This document shows, piece after piece, positions 18,389 to 27,441 of a stretch of 64,000 bases of DNA. The position numbers and the translations under genes are program-made. The stretch's first letter is position 1. Every line of letters begins with the position of its first letter. Source of the stretch: Chroococcidiopsis thermalis PCC 7203 (GTDB lineage Bacteria; Cyanobacteriota; Cyanobacteriia; Cyanobacteriales; Chroococcidiopsidaceae); assembly GCF_000317125.1 (NCBI RefSeq), contig NC_019695.1, positions 4,638,336-4,702,335 of the forward strand. The letters are read 5' to 3'. The notes under the pieces were generated by a model. It worked only from the letters and a program-made list of their open reading frames with translations, had not been told where the DNA came from and made no database searches.

Positions 18389-19693
18389 ATGCTTTTATTT
18401 GGAAAAAACCCTTTAAATCAATACCAACAAAATTCTAGTCAGAATGATAGCGATCGCCTCATTTTTAACTGGTTTAAAGATATCGGCTTGCGGGAATCAT
18501 TATTGCTATCAATTTATGCGTTTGGCTTAACTTCAGTCATTTATCTTACTTGCCAAAATAACCGACCTTCATTCGCATCATCAAGTGTTATCAAACAAGA
18601 TATTCCGGTGGAAAATTTAGAGTTTACTGGTACAGTTTATCCAGCCAAAAAAATGAAGGTTTCTGCTAGTACAGCAGCAATTGTAAAAGAAGTCTATATC
18701 GATATTGGCGATCGCATTCAGCCTAATCAACCAATATTAAAATTGGAAAGTCTAGCAAATAGACAAAAGCTCGATCGGTTACGACAGGAGCGATTTGACG
18801 CTAATCTAGAAATTGAAAAAGCTCGGCAACAGCGGGAGGATGTGATTCAGGAAATAGCGCAGTTCCATCAGCAAGCATCGCTTATCAAGCGTAAAATCAG
18901 TACGATTGGAAAGCTATTTGACGCGGAAATACATCTGAGTAAGACTGAATTAAATTTACAATTATGGCAACAACAGCAAGATGTTGTCCAAAAAGCTAAA
19001 GGCATATACCTAAGAGCAGCAATGCAGCACGATCGCCTCAAAAAATTAGCTAGTCAGGGTGCAGTATCCTCAAGTGAAATAGAGCGATCGCAAGCTAAGT
19101 TAGCTACCGCTAAAACAAATTTAGTTAAAGCAGAAACAGGCGCAATCCTACAAGAAATTGAGCAACAACAACGCCGACAGTGGCAACTTCGCAAACAACT
19201 AACGCTACTCGAACACCAACAACAACTTGCTGCGATCGAAGGACAGATACAACTTGCTCGTTCGCAGTCTCGTCAAGCAACTCAGAGGCTAAATCTGCTT
19301 CACCAGCAGCGCTCTTTGTTACCAAAAGAATCAGATCTCACAGAATCGTTTCCAGTCACGGCTAAAGCAACAGGCGTTGTTGTCAATTTGCCCGTAGTTG
19401 TAGGCGATCGCATCTACGCAGGTAGAAGTTTAGTAGAATTAGCGCAATTAAAATCTTTAAAAGTACGAGTTTCTATTAGTACTAGTTTAATTAATACATT
19501 ACGTTTAGGACAAAGAGCAGTCGTACAACTAGGCAAAGCAGCTGAAGCCCGACAATTTGAGGCAACAGTCGTGACAATTAATCCGATTCCAGAACAAGAT
19601 CGGACTCATATAGTCGAGGTACAATTTCAAAACCCGCAGGAAGCTTTATTAGTCGGTCAAACTGCAAAAGTTCGCTTTGTTGCAGAAGAATAG
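18389..19693 (+). CDS. HlyD-family membrane fusion (adaptor) protein
   Basis: A 434-residue protein with one N-terminal membrane segment (ESLLLSIYAFGLTSVIYLTC, about residues 34-54), a biotinyl-lipoyl half-motif (YPAKKMKVSASTAAIVKEVYIDIGDRIQPNQPILKLES), a long coiled coil (about 130-310) and the second lipoyl half and barrel (PVTAKATGVVVNLPVVVGDRIYAG). This is the layout of periplasmic adaptors for ABC or RND exporters such as DevB. No transporter gene is adjacent, so the partner pump is unknown; it must come from elsewhere if it is used. ATG at 18389. Confidence 0.88.
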   Translation: MLLFGKNPLNQYQQNSSQNDSDRLIFNWFKDIGLRESLLLSIYAFGLTSVIYLTCQNNRPSFASSSVIKQDIPVENLEFTGTVYPAKKMKVSASTAAIVKEVYIDIGDRIQPNQPILKLESLANRQKLDRLRQERFDANLEIEKARQQREDVIQEIAQFHQQASLIKRKISTIGKLFDAEIHLSKTELNLQLWQQQQDVVQKAKGIYLRAAMQHDRLKKLASQGAVSSSEIERSQAKLATAKTNLVKAETGAILQEIEQQQRRQWQLRKQLTLLEHQQQLAAIEGQIQLARSQSRQATQRLNLLHQQRSLLPKESDLTESFPVTAKATGVVVNLPVVVGDRIYAGRSLVELAQLKSLKVRVSISTSLINTLRLGQRAVVQLGKAAEARQFEATVVTINPIPEQDRTHIVEVQFQNPQEALLVGQTAKVRFVAEE

Positions 19694-19697
19694 AGCG

Positions 19698-21890
19698 CTA
19701 AGGACAACGTGGATGATATCCTCCGTAAACGCAAATATAAGCAATCTGCTGGGCATCTAAATTTTTCACCTGGCTAAAATTTACACCCTGCACTAATGCT
19801 GCTTGAGTATATTCTGGTGGCGTGGCAATGAAGCGATCGCTTGATGCCGGAGGTTGAGGACTAAACAGGATCGTCCCCTGGAAGTCAGCTCCTGCTAAAT
19901 TTGCTCCGCGCAAATCTGCCATTCGCAAATCTGCCTGACGCAGGTTGATATTTTGCATTTGGGCATGACTTAAATTACTGCTACTGAGACGCGCTAGGCT
20001 CAAGTCAGCATGACTGAGATTGGATTTACTCAGATCCGCACTCGATAAATCTGCCCCCTGCCAATTCGATTTGGTCAAATTAGCTGACTGCAAGCGCGTG
20101 CCTAAAGCGCTGACGCGGCTCAAACGAGCGGCGTGTAAATTAACATCAGACAAATTTGCCGTACTTAAGTTCGCTCCTGTCAAGCTAGCATCTACGAGAG
20201 TTGCTGCTTGTAAATTAGCCCCTACGAGTTGGGCGCTACTGAGATTAGCATGACCGAGACTAGCAGCAGATAAATTGGCTTGGTTGAGATTTGCCTGCAT
20301 CAGCTCGATCCGTTCCATCGGTACGCGGCTGAGATTAGCTTTAGTTAGGTTAGCACCCTTCATCTGGGCATGGTTCAAATTGGCGATCGCGTCGTCAAAA
20401 GTATCCCAGTGCCGATCTGCCCCAGCGTCACGCCACTGGCTGGCTGGTAAAGTAGCACGGTTCAGATTAGCGCCTTTGAATACTACGCCAGCAAAATTGA
20501 CTCGTTCTAGCTCTAGAGTAAAAGCCCGATCTTGACTGGTGCTAGGAGCGAGATTAACGCGGCTCAAATCCATGCCCTGTAACCTACCACCATAAACTGC
20601 CAGAATTTTAGCGATCGCCTGTTGAGTGGCTTGCAATTGTTGCGTCCGTTTAGCTAATTCGGTAGGGCTACTACTATAACGTCCGGCAGCTATTTCATTT
20701 GCGATCGATTGATTCAAGCGCTGTAAGTATGGCAAAGCAGCGGAACCAGAACTAACCAAAGCTTGCTGTACTGTGCCGATAATCTCGTGGCGTTGCTCTT
20801 GTCCGAGCAGATCGACAAGTAACTGAAGTACCTGCGGATCGCCAATCGTACCCAAAGCTAAAATTGCCCTTTGGCGATCGCTCAGGGTAGTGCCACGAGC
20901 ATCTAGGTGTTGAATTAGAGTGAGAAACTGCGTGCTTTTATTCTCTGCTAACTGCCGCTGGTATTTTTGCGCTTGAATGTAGATTTGAATTCCAATCAAG
21001 GTTCCTAATACTGCCACCATGCAGGACAAAAAAGCTAAAAATAGTAACACATTAGGATGTTGGCGCATCAATTGCCACCAACTACGCCGCACTTTTGGTT
21101 TAGTGGTGACAGATTTACCAACTGATGGCTGAGGCTGTAACCGAGGCGAAGGACTACTATAAAGCCCCCTACTCCCCGCTCCCTGCTCCCTACTCCCTAT
21201 TAACTGTTTCGCTCTAGTCCCAGGCAAAATAGTCATAGCGCGATTGGCATCTACCACGTAAGTGCCTGCAATTAAATCGTGCCAACAGCGACGCTGACGG
21301 TGAAAACGGGCAGTCATGCCTTCACCTAGTACGAAGAAACAAGACAAGCCGAAAAATATGCCCAAATGAGGAAAAGCCGTCGCCCGCCACATAATATAGG
21401 CTACGGAGAGTGGTAAGCCCCACATTCCCAAAGCTTCTCGGATCGCGATCCGCGATAGACCTGGAACCGTGCCAGCAGCAGAAACAACCCGTACCCCCAA
21501 CCAGCGCTTGGGTAGAGTACTGCCTGTTTTTCCCAGCAAATACAGCTGCCATCCCCCTACTAACAAAGGAGTGACGACAGCGACAGACCAAAATATATTC
21601 GTCAGGGGTGTGACGAGACGGCGATCGCTCGGCTCGGTGGATATAGTTAGGGTACTGGCGATCGCTTTTTGAGTGAGGGCGACCACTGGATTTGGGGTAA
21701 CTTGCTCCCCCGATGGCTCTAATTTTGCTTGTTCTCCCAAGCTATAAGGTATCAGTCCGCTGAGTGCAACGAGCGATACTTCTACTGCCCACGCCGCAAA
21801 GCGTCTAGTTGCTAATGGTAGCGGTTTGCTTTTCGCCTGCACCGAACGACGAGCGCGATTGGCATTTCTCCTCACACTTGAATTCGCCAT
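19698..21890 (-). CDS. RDD-domain protein with C-terminal pentapeptide repeats
   Basis: A 730-residue fusion. Residues about 20-210 form an RDD membrane domain (RRFAAWAVEVSLVALSGLIPY, several further hydrophobic segments). A further membrane helix (VLLFLAFLSCMVAVLGTLIGI) lies near 280, then a helical HEAT-like part (RAILALGTIGDPQVLQLLVDLL), and from about 450 to 700 many A(N/D)LxxA pentapeptides that fold as a right-handed beta-helix. Between RDD and the second helix the chain has a short run (REQGAGSRG) encoded by intergenic CTCCCTG-type heptamers. The function is unknown. Start set at ATG 21890 (MANSSVRRNANRARR). It ends 4 bp after the HlyD-like gene, tail to tail. Confidence 0.8.
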   Translation of the reverse strand: MANSSVRRNANRARRSVQAKSKPLPLATRRFAAWAVEVSLVALSGLIPYSLGEQAKLEPSGEQVTPNPVVALTQKAIASTLTISTEPSDRRLVTPLTNIFWSVAVVTPLLVGGWQLYLLGKTGSTLPKRWLGVRVVSAAGTVPGLSRIAIREALGMWGLPLSVAYIMWRATAFPHLGIFFGLSCFFVLGEGMTARFHRQRRCWHDLIAGTYVVDANRAMTILPGTRAKQLIGSREQGAGSRGLYSSPSPRLQPQPSVGKSVTTKPKVRRSWWQLMRQHPNVLLFLAFLSCMVAVLGTLIGIQIYIQAQKYQRQLAENKSTQFLTLIQHLDARGTTLSDRQRAILALGTIGDPQVLQLLVDLLGQEQRHEIIGTVQQALVSSGSAALPYLQRLNQSIANEIAAGRYSSSPTELAKRTQQLQATQQAIAKILAVYGGRLQGMDLSRVNLAPSTSQDRAFTLELERVNFAGVVFKGANLNRATLPASQWRDAGADRHWDTFDDAIANLNHAQMKGANLTKANLSRVPMERIELMQANLNQANLSAASLGHANLSSAQLVGANLQAATLVDASLTGANLSTANLSDVNLHAARLSRVSALGTRLQSANLTKSNWQGADLSSADLSKSNLSHADLSLARLSSSNLSHAQMQNINLRQADLRMADLRGANLAGADFQGTILFSPQPPASSDRFIATPPEYTQAALVQGVNFSQVKNLDAQQIAYICVYGGYHPRCP

Positions 21891-21941
21891 CTTAATAGTT
21901 CCCCTTATCTTTGTTTTCACTCCTCGATCGCGGGCATCAAG

Positions 21942-22295
21942 CTATCGGTTATTTGTTTCAGCTCGACTGACAAAAAACCGATATCCCACATACAACACCA
22001 GTGCCAGCACTCCTAAGCTGATGACAGCTGCTACTAGGTTTAGCACCGCTCTGAGAATTGCAATTCCAAATACAGCTCCAACACTTATGACTATAAGCTT
22101 GCTGACGCTCGATAGATTACGAAACCAGTTAAAAAACTGTCCCAAAGGCGATGGCTCGCTAGCAGCGATTTTTGTCTCTTGTATTATTTGAGGTGTTGCA
22201 GGCTGCGGTCTTGTCACCTCCGCAGATGCAGAATTAGCTTCTCTTTCTAGTTGTTCTAAGCGTTGTTGCAAATCTCGATCTGATTGAGGATTCAT
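21942..22295 (-). CDS. Small membrane protein of unknown function
   Basis: A 117-residue protein with an acidic, coiled N-terminal half and two hydrophobic stretches (LSSVSKLIVISVGAVFGIAIL and LVAAVISLGVLALVLYVGY). I do not recognise a family name. It is 51 bp upstream of the RDD-pentapeptide gene on the same strand, so the two may be co-transcribed and could act together at the membrane. That is inference. Confidence 0.65.
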   Translation of the reverse strand: MNPQSDRDLQQRLEQLEREANSASAEVTRPQPATPQIIQETKIAASEPSPLGQFFNWFRNLSSVSKLIVISVGAVFGIAILRAVLNLVAAVISLGVLALVLYVGYRFFVSRAETNNR

Positions 22296-22784
22296 ATGCT
22301 TTTACCAAAAAGTAAGAGAGTGGTGAGCGGTTACAAGTCACGAGTCACCAGTCACATGTCGGAAGCATCTAGCCACCAGCCACTAGTCACTGCTCACTGC
22401 TCACTGTTATTAGGGCGATTGTAGCTAATGCAAAGCACAACTACACACTGACTTGGATAGGAAAACTTGACAAACAACTATATATGTTTGTTATGAATGG
22501 TTTTCCGCCCAAAAAATGGAGAAATTACGCAAGTTTTTGAGAAAATTCAATTGTTATAATTAGATTCAATAGCAGTTCAACCGTCTCTGTAAATTAATTG
22601 CAAATTACAGCTATAACTCTATCGGAAGATGCAGATTTAGCGGCGGAGGTTATGAGGTAGTAACAGATTCAGCCTTGTGATAGTTGCAGTAGATTCAAGC
22701 ATTTGATTCTCGAAAAGCAAATAAATGACCTGCATTTCAGGTGGTTTAAACCTAGTAATTTAAAGTCCGTAATGGATAAATAAA
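22296..22784. other. Intergenic region, no gene seen
   Basis: About 490 bp. The first 110 bases hold GTCAC/CACTGCT heptamer-like repeats; the rest is AT-rich with no open frame of interest. It should hold two divergent promoters. Confidence 0.55.
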
Positions 22785-23240
22785 ATGACAAAGCAAGCTA
22801 CTATGTACAAGTTAATAAAGTGGAATATACTACCTTCCGTTTTAATTATGAGTTGTGCGACCGCAGCTACAACTTTCGCTCAGGAAGCAGTGGTAAAAGT
22901 TCCCCCCCAATTAGAAGCAGACCCCTTAGTTGTTAAAGGTAGATCTGGAGGAGAAAAAAACAGCGATTGCGGTAACATCAGTACGACTCCCAGTCAGGTG
23001 CTACAAGTACCAGAACCTTTACCATATCTCAAGCTACAAGTACAGAGCGAAGGAGAACCTACACTACTGATTGAAGGACCAGGAAAACGACGTTTTTGCG
23101 TACTGGCAGATACAGCAGCAGGAGAAGCTCCCGAAATATCAGGTTACTGGGAAGCAGGAAAATACTCGCTATACGTTGGCGATCGCACTCAAGGACAATA
23201 TCCCTATACCCTTTCAATCTCTCAGAAAAAAGGTGAATAG
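22785..23240 (+). CDS. Secreted protein of unknown function
   Basis: A 151-residue protein. After a basic start comes a hydrophobic signal (ILPSVLIMSCATAATTFAQEA) with a likely AQE-type cleavage site. The mature part has two cysteines (NSDCG and RRFCVL) that may form a disulfide, and a beta-rich C-terminus ending GQYPYTLSIS. The late strand (WEAGKYSLYVGDR) resembles the pre-peptidase/PPC-like beta sandwich, but I cannot be sure. A later ATG at 22803 is another possible start. No operon context. Confidence 0.6.
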   Translation: MTKQATMYKLIKWNILPSVLIMSCATAATTFAQEAVVKVPPQLEADPLVVKGRSGGEKNSDCGNISTTPSQVLQVPEPLPYLKLQVQSEGEPTLLIEGPGKRRFCVLADTAAGEAPEISGYWEAGKYSLYVGDRTQGQYPYTLSISQKKGE

Positions 23241-23307
23241 ATTTGTCATTCGTCATTTGTCATTGGTTAACACTGCACTCACGACCAATGACAACTGATA
23301 ACTTTGT

Positions 23308-23333
23308 ACAGGCGTTACATGTAACGTCTCTAC
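23308..23333. repeat. 28-bp palindromic repeat, copy 3 (left arm eroded)
   Basis: GCGTTACATGTAACGTCTCTAC: the right arm is intact while the left arm's GTAGAGAC is altered. Confidence 0.8.
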
Positions 23334-23349
23334 ACTGACAACTGAATTA

Positions 23350-23718
23350 TCACTCTTCCGAGCTGGCTGCGACTTCCACGGCTTGCACGTCAATCGTCCC
23401 TGGAGGTGTTAAGCGACTCAACTTGCCTTGCTCTACTTTCAAGAGTTCGCCACAACTAGGACACTGAAGTTGGGTACGATTGAGTGCTGCTAGTTCGTAG
23501 CTACACACCGGACATTCAGACTGAACGAGGTTGCGTTGCAGCCACCAGCGAAACCAGACGAATGCGATCGCGGGAGCCAACAACAGCAGTCCCATTAAAA
23601 TTAGAAATGAGTTGACCAACCAGCCAAGACCTACCGCACCCAATAACCAGATGAAGAGGAATAGGGTGAGCCAACCGGAGAGGCGGGAAAAACTAAGTTG
23701 AAAAGACTTGAGGCTCAT
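23350..23718 (-). CDS. Membrane protein with C-terminal zinc ribbon
   Basis: A 122-residue protein. Two hydrophobic helices (LTLFLFIWLLGAVGLGWLV and LILMGLLLLAPAIAFVWF) are followed by a zinc ribbon with paired motifs CPVC and CPSC about 20 residues apart. No known enzyme motif. It is probably a small conserved cyanobacterial membrane protein; function unknown. ATG at 23718. Confidence 0.65.
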   Translation of the reverse strand: MSLKSFQLSFSRLSGWLTLFLFIWLLGAVGLGWLVNSFLILMGLLLLAPAIAFVWFRWWLQRNLVQSECPVCSYELAALNRTQLQCPSCGELLKVEQGKLSRLTPPGTIDVQAVEVAASSEE

Positions 23719-23772
23719 GTTCTTTCTATTAAGCTGCTCTGCCTCTAGGATAGCTAGGGGTCGGGAGTTTTA

Positions 23773-23834
23773 GGGGCGGGTTTTCAGCACACCTATCGAA
23801 GAGCAAACAATTCTACGGTTAAACCCGCCCGTAC
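23773..23834. repeat. GGCGGGTTT...AAACCCGCC dispersed element, copy 1
   Basis: About 62 bp with terminal inverted ends (GGGGCGGGTTTT and AAACCCGCCCGTAC). Two other elements share these ends (46218-46280 and 53845-53910). Confidence 0.7.
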
Positions 23835-23898
23835 AGGGGAGTAGGAGAATTGTAAAAAATTTGTCATTAATTACACAATACCAATTACCCTGCGCGAT

Positions 23899-24342
23899 TT
23901 ATGTCTTAACTTCTTGGCGGTTTTTATCGCTTTTTACAATTAGTAAGCAGTTTCTGCCGTCAGCAGCCCGTTCGTATACGACTCGATCTGCTAAGCGCCG
24001 CAATAGAAACCAGCCATAGCCTCCTTCTTGTAAGGTTCCTGGTTTAGGTTCGGCAATTGCATCGGGGTTAAAAGGCTGACCCCGATCCCAAATTCTAATC
24101 TCAATGCGATCGCTCCATAATAACAGATCGATATCTATTGCCGTTTCTCGCGGTAGGGCTTGATGGGCGTGTCTGACCGCATTCGTAAATCCTTCTGCTA
24201 AAGCTAAATTTAAGCGATATAGTTGACCCTCAGACCAAGGTATTTGACCGCTATGTTGAAGACAAAAATCTTCAAACCAGTCTTGTACCTGGTTCAGTAA
24301 CTTTAAATCGCTACACACCCTCAGATGATTTTGCTCCAACAT
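23899..24342 (-). CDS. Anti-sigma factor/RsbW-like serine kinase (HATPase)
   Basis: About 147 residues. The ATPase motifs of the GHKL family are present: LNLALAEGFTNAVRHAH (N box), IRIWDRGQPFNPD (G1) and GGYGWFLLRRLADRVVYE (G2 and following). Such proteins bind or phosphorylate anti-sigma-factor antagonists in partner-switching circuits. No antagonist or sigma gene lies nearby, so the partner is unknown. The ATG at 24342 is chosen; a TTG at 24387 would add 15 residues. Confidence 0.82.
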   Translation of the reverse strand: MLEQNHLRVCSDLKLLNQVQDWFEDFCLQHSGQIPWSEGQLYRLNLALAEGFTNAVRHAHQALPRETAIDIDLLLWSDRIEIRIWDRGQPFNPDAIAEPKPGTLQEGGYGWFLLRRLADRVVYERAADGRNCLLIVKSDKNRQEVKT

Positions 24343-24452
24343 GCCACGGCTTGACCGCGATCCGATGTTAATTGCTTGCCAACTCAATAAATGTTTACTT
24401 ATTCTTTTTTTATTCTGTAATCGCGACTACTATCAAGTCTCTGTAACTAAAA

Positions 24453-24514
24453 TTGACACCTGTTAACGTTTCTCATTCGGTAGATCCACTTTTTGAGAAA
24501 CCCACAGGTGTCAA
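24453..24514. terminator. Long hairpin between anti-sigma gene and petD
   Basis: Outer arms TTGACACCTG (24453-24462) and CAGGTGTCAA (24505-24514), inner arms GTTTCTCA (24468-24475) and TGAGAAAC (24494-24501). No U-run follows at once on the minus strand, so it may stabilise the petBD transcript end and not terminate by itself. Confidence 0.5.
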
Positions 24515-24560
24515 GACAAATCTGTACTTAATACACTTGATTAAGTGCAGAACTGAACAA

Positions 24561-25043
24561 TTAGAACAGACCGAAAGTGAAAGATTTGTCAATCGGGAAA
24601 GCAGCACCAATACCGAGCCACAAGGTAACTAAAGTTCCAACTAAAAACACAGTTGTTGCGACTGGACGGCGGAAGGGATTTTGGAACTTATTGACACTCT
24701 CAATAAATGGAACCAGAATTAACCCCAGTGGTACGGAAGCCATCAGCACGACTCCCAATAATTTATTGGGGACTGACCGCAGAATTTGGAATACTGGGTA
24801 TAAATACCACTCAGGTAAAATTTCCAGAGGCGTAGCGAAAGGATTTGCTGGTTCGCCTACCATTGCTGGGTCTAGTACGGACAAAGCGACTATACAAGCA
24901 CCCGTTCCCAAAATTACCACAGGGAAAATATAGAGCAAGTCGTTAGGCCAAGCAGGTTCGCCATAATAATTATGACCCATGCCCTTAGCCAGCTTGGCAC
25001 GTAATTGAGGGTCGCTCAGGTCTGGTTTTTTTAGTGTTCCCAT
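24561..25043 (-). CDS. petD: Cytochrome b6f complex subunit IV
   Basis: A 160-residue protein, full length. It begins [21 protein letters not shown] and has the quinol-site motif [18 protein letters not shown] (PEWY), followed by three membrane helices. It forms, with cytochrome b6, the quinol-oxidising core of the b6f complex in the thylakoid membrane, which passes electrons from plastoquinol to plastocyanin or cytochrome c6. It follows petB by 88 bp on the same strand, the usual petBD operon. Confidence 0.98.
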   Translation of the reverse strand: MGTLKKPDLSDPQLRAKLAKGMGHNYYGEPAWPNDLLYIFPVVILGTGACIVALSVLDPAMVGEPANPFATPLEILPEWYLYPVFQILRSVPNKLLGVVLMASVPLGLILVPFIESVNKFQNPFRRPVATTVFLVGTLVTLWLGIGAAFPIDKSFTFGLF

Positions 25044-25131
25044 CTTTAAAGTTGTTCTCCTTTGTTTCAGTTATCAGTTATCGGTTAACAGTTAACAGTG
25101 ACAACTGATAGCTGTTAACTGCTAACTGTAA

Positions 25132-25800
25132 TTACAACGGACCAGAAATACCTTGCTTGCGGATCATCAAGAAATGCAGCAGCATGAAGACAGCGATCGC
25201 CCAAGGTAAGACAAAGGTATGAGCGCTGTAGTAGCGAGTTAGCGTTGCTTGACCTACACTCGAACCGCCGCGCAACAAGTCAGCAATGAGAGTACCGACG
25301 ACTGGAATCGCTTCTGGTACACCACTAACGATTTTTACCGCCCAATAGCCGACCTGATCCCAAGGTAAGGAGTAACCCGTTACACCAAAGGAAACGGTAA
25401 TTACTGCCAAAATTACGCCTGTTACCCATGTCAGTTCGCGGGGCTTTTTGAAACCGCCAGTTAAGTAAACTCTGAATGTATGCAAGATCATCATCAGCAC
25501 CATCATGCTGGCTGACCAGCGGTGAATGGAGCGGATCAACCAGCCGAAGTTTACATCCGTCATGAGGTACTGTACGGAAGCATAAGCTTCAGTTACAGTC
25601 GGTTTGTAATAAAAAGTCATGGCGAATCCAGTCGCAAACTGGATTAAAAAGCAAACCAGGGTGATACCACCGAGACAGTAAAAAATATTGACGTGTGGGG
25701 GGACGTACTTACTGGTTACATCTTCAGCAAGAGCCTGGATCTCCAAGCGCTCCTCAAACCAGTTGTATGCTTTTGAATCAGTTACCTGTTTACTAAACAT
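25132..25800 (-). CDS. petB: Cytochrome b6
   Basis: A 222-residue protein, four membrane helices. All ligands are visible: [18 protein letters not shown] holds the first two haem His (fourteen apart), and [18 protein letters not shown] the second pair (fifteen apart). The Cys in [10 protein letters not shown] is the haem ci ligand. It heads the petBD operon. I use the ATG at 25800; the TTG just before it is unlikely. It is divergent from ctpA across about 300 bp, a known arrangement in cyanobacteria. Confidence 0.98.
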   Translation of the reverse strand: MFSKQVTDSKAYNWFEERLEIQALAEDVTSKYVPPHVNIFYCLGGITLVCFLIQFATGFAMTFYYKPTVTEAYASVQYLMTDVNFGWLIRSIHRWSASMMVLMMILHTFRVYLTGGFKKPRELTWVTGVILAVITVSFGVTGYSLPWDQVGYWAVKIVSGVPEAIPVVGTLIADLLRGGSSVGQATLTRYYSAHTFVLPWAIAVFMLLHFLMIRKQGISGPL

Positions 25801-25993
25801 CAACCAAAAGTTCCTAAAAATGGATTGCGTCTGTTCAAATTCCCGATTGTCTTTGCAGGGATCGTCTTTTCAAGGTTTCTTAATGGCTGGAAATCCAGTC
25901 ATTTCGATCTTAATCGCGATCGCGAACAATTTGCTCGTCCAGACTGCATCAGATTCTATAAAAAAAGTAACATAGTCGAGAGGACAGTTGGAA

Positions 25994-26028
25994 GAAGTCG
26001 GAAGTCGGAAGTCGGAAGTCGGAAGTCA
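25994..26028. repeat. GTCGGAA heptamer array
   Basis: Five tandem units in the petB-ctpA gap, where both promoters must lie. Confidence 0.85.
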
Positions 26029-26098
26029 GAATTTGCTTGCTCCCTACTCCCTGTCCCCTGTTCCCTAGTTCCACTGATAACTGAGTAATTGATAACTG

Positions 26099-27337
26099 AT
26101 GATGTCAAAGCGAATTTTCCAGATCGGAGTTTTGTTGGTCATGCCAATTCTGCTAGCGTTGAGTATTTGGACTCAGCCAGCAACCGCCATCACGGAAGAG
26201 CAGAGAGTGGTAGTAGAAGCATGGCGAATTGTCAATCGCGCCTATCTGGACGATACGTTTAACCATCAAAATTGGTCGGCAGTACGGCAACAAGCACTCA
26301 AACAACCCCTTGACAACCCAGAGTCAGCATATACAACAGTCGAGAAAATGCTGGCAAGTTTGAACGAGCCTTTTACTCGCTTTTTACGACCAGAACAGTA
26401 TCGTAGTTTACAAGTTAATACTTCTGGCGAACTGACGGGTGTAGGACTGCAAATTGCCCTCAATTCCAAAACAGGACAGTTAGAGGTCGTAGCACCAATT
26501 GCTGGTTCTCCAGCGGAAAAAGCAGGTATTCAATCTCGCGATCGCATTCTCAAAATCGATGGTATCCCGACTACCCAATTAACTCTTGATGAAGCAGCAG
26601 CCAAAATGCGGGGTCCGGCAGGTAGTAAAGTCCTGCTGATAGTAGAACGGGATGGTTCGCCAAAAGAAATCCAAGTAGCCCGCGATCGCATTGCCGTCAA
26701 TCCCGTAGTTGCCCAACTCCAAACCTCACCTAGCGGAGCAGAGATCGGCTACATACGCCTGATTCAATTTAATGCCAACGCCACAGCAGAAGTTGCCCAC
26801 GCGATCGCCAATTTAGAAAAACAAGGTGCTGACGCATACATTTTGGATTTACGCAATAATCCTGGAGGCTTATTGCAATCGGGAATTGAAATTGCCCGTC
26901 TGTGGTTAGATGAAGGCACAATCGTCTATACGGTTAACCGCCAAGGTATCCAAGGAAATTTTGAAGCTTTTGGCTCGGCATTAACTCACGACCCCCTAGT
27001 CGTCTTAGTCGATCGCGGTACGGCTAGCGCCAGTGAAATTCTCGCTGGAGCGCTGCAAGACAACAGACGAGCAAAAATTGTTGGTGAAAAGACGTTTGGT
27101 AAAGGCTTAATTCAATCTTTGTTTGAACTATCGGATGGCTCGGGTATGGCTGTTACCGTTGCCAAATACGAAACCCCAAATCATCGAGACATTCACAAGC
27201 AGGGCATTGTCCCAGATCTTAACGTAGCGACCGATCGCCTCAGTCGCGACCAAATCGCCACGGCAGCAGATCCACAATATTTAGCAGCAGTAGAATTATT
27301 GGACAATACATCAACAATTGCTAAAAGTAACGAATGA
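26099..27337 (+). CDS. ctpA: C-terminal processing peptidase (S41)
   Basis: A 412-residue protein with an N-terminal signal (LLVMPILLALSIWTQPATA), a PDZ domain (GVGLQIALNSKTGQLEVVAP to GIPTTQLTLDEAAAKMRGPAGSKV in parts, about 115-195) and an S41 peptidase domain. The catalytic Ser is in DRGTASASEILAGAL and the Lys in GEKTFGKGLIQ. CtpA trims the D1 precursor of photosystem II in the lumen, which permits assembly of the oxygen-evolving cluster; other Ctp paralogues exist, so the exact type is inferred from the petBD neighbourhood. Two tandem ATGs (26099 and 26102) are both possible. Confidence 0.9.
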   Translation: MMSKRIFQIGVLLVMPILLALSIWTQPATAITEEQRVVVEAWRIVNRAYLDDTFNHQNWSAVRQQALKQPLDNPESAYTTVEKMLASLNEPFTRFLRPEQYRSLQVNTSGELTGVGLQIALNSKTGQLEVVAPIAGSPAEKAGIQSRDRILKIDGIPTTQLTLDEAAAKMRGPAGSKVLLIVERDGSPKEIQVARDRIAVNPVVAQLQTSPSGAEIGYIRLIQFNANATAEVAHAIANLEKQGADAYILDLRNNPGGLLQSGIEIARLWLDEGTIVYTVNRQGIQGNFEAFGSALTHDPLVVLVDRGTASASEILAGALQDNRRAKIVGEKTFGKGLIQSLFELSDGSGMAVTVAKYETPNHRDIHKQGIVPDLNVATDRLSRDQIATAADPQYLAAVELLDNTSTIAKSNE

Positions 27338-27441
27338 TTTGTTGGTAATGGGTAATGGGTAATTGGTTGACGATTGACTACTCGTGCGCTCCCTGCTCCC
27401 CGATCGCTGATAATAAAGCAGAAGTTGTTAAGCGATCGTGT

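Noticed and set aside
20020-20535. Two plus-strand frames opposite the pentapeptide region
   Set aside because: Antisense of A(D/N)LxxA codons produces regular Leu/Ala frames; no start signal.
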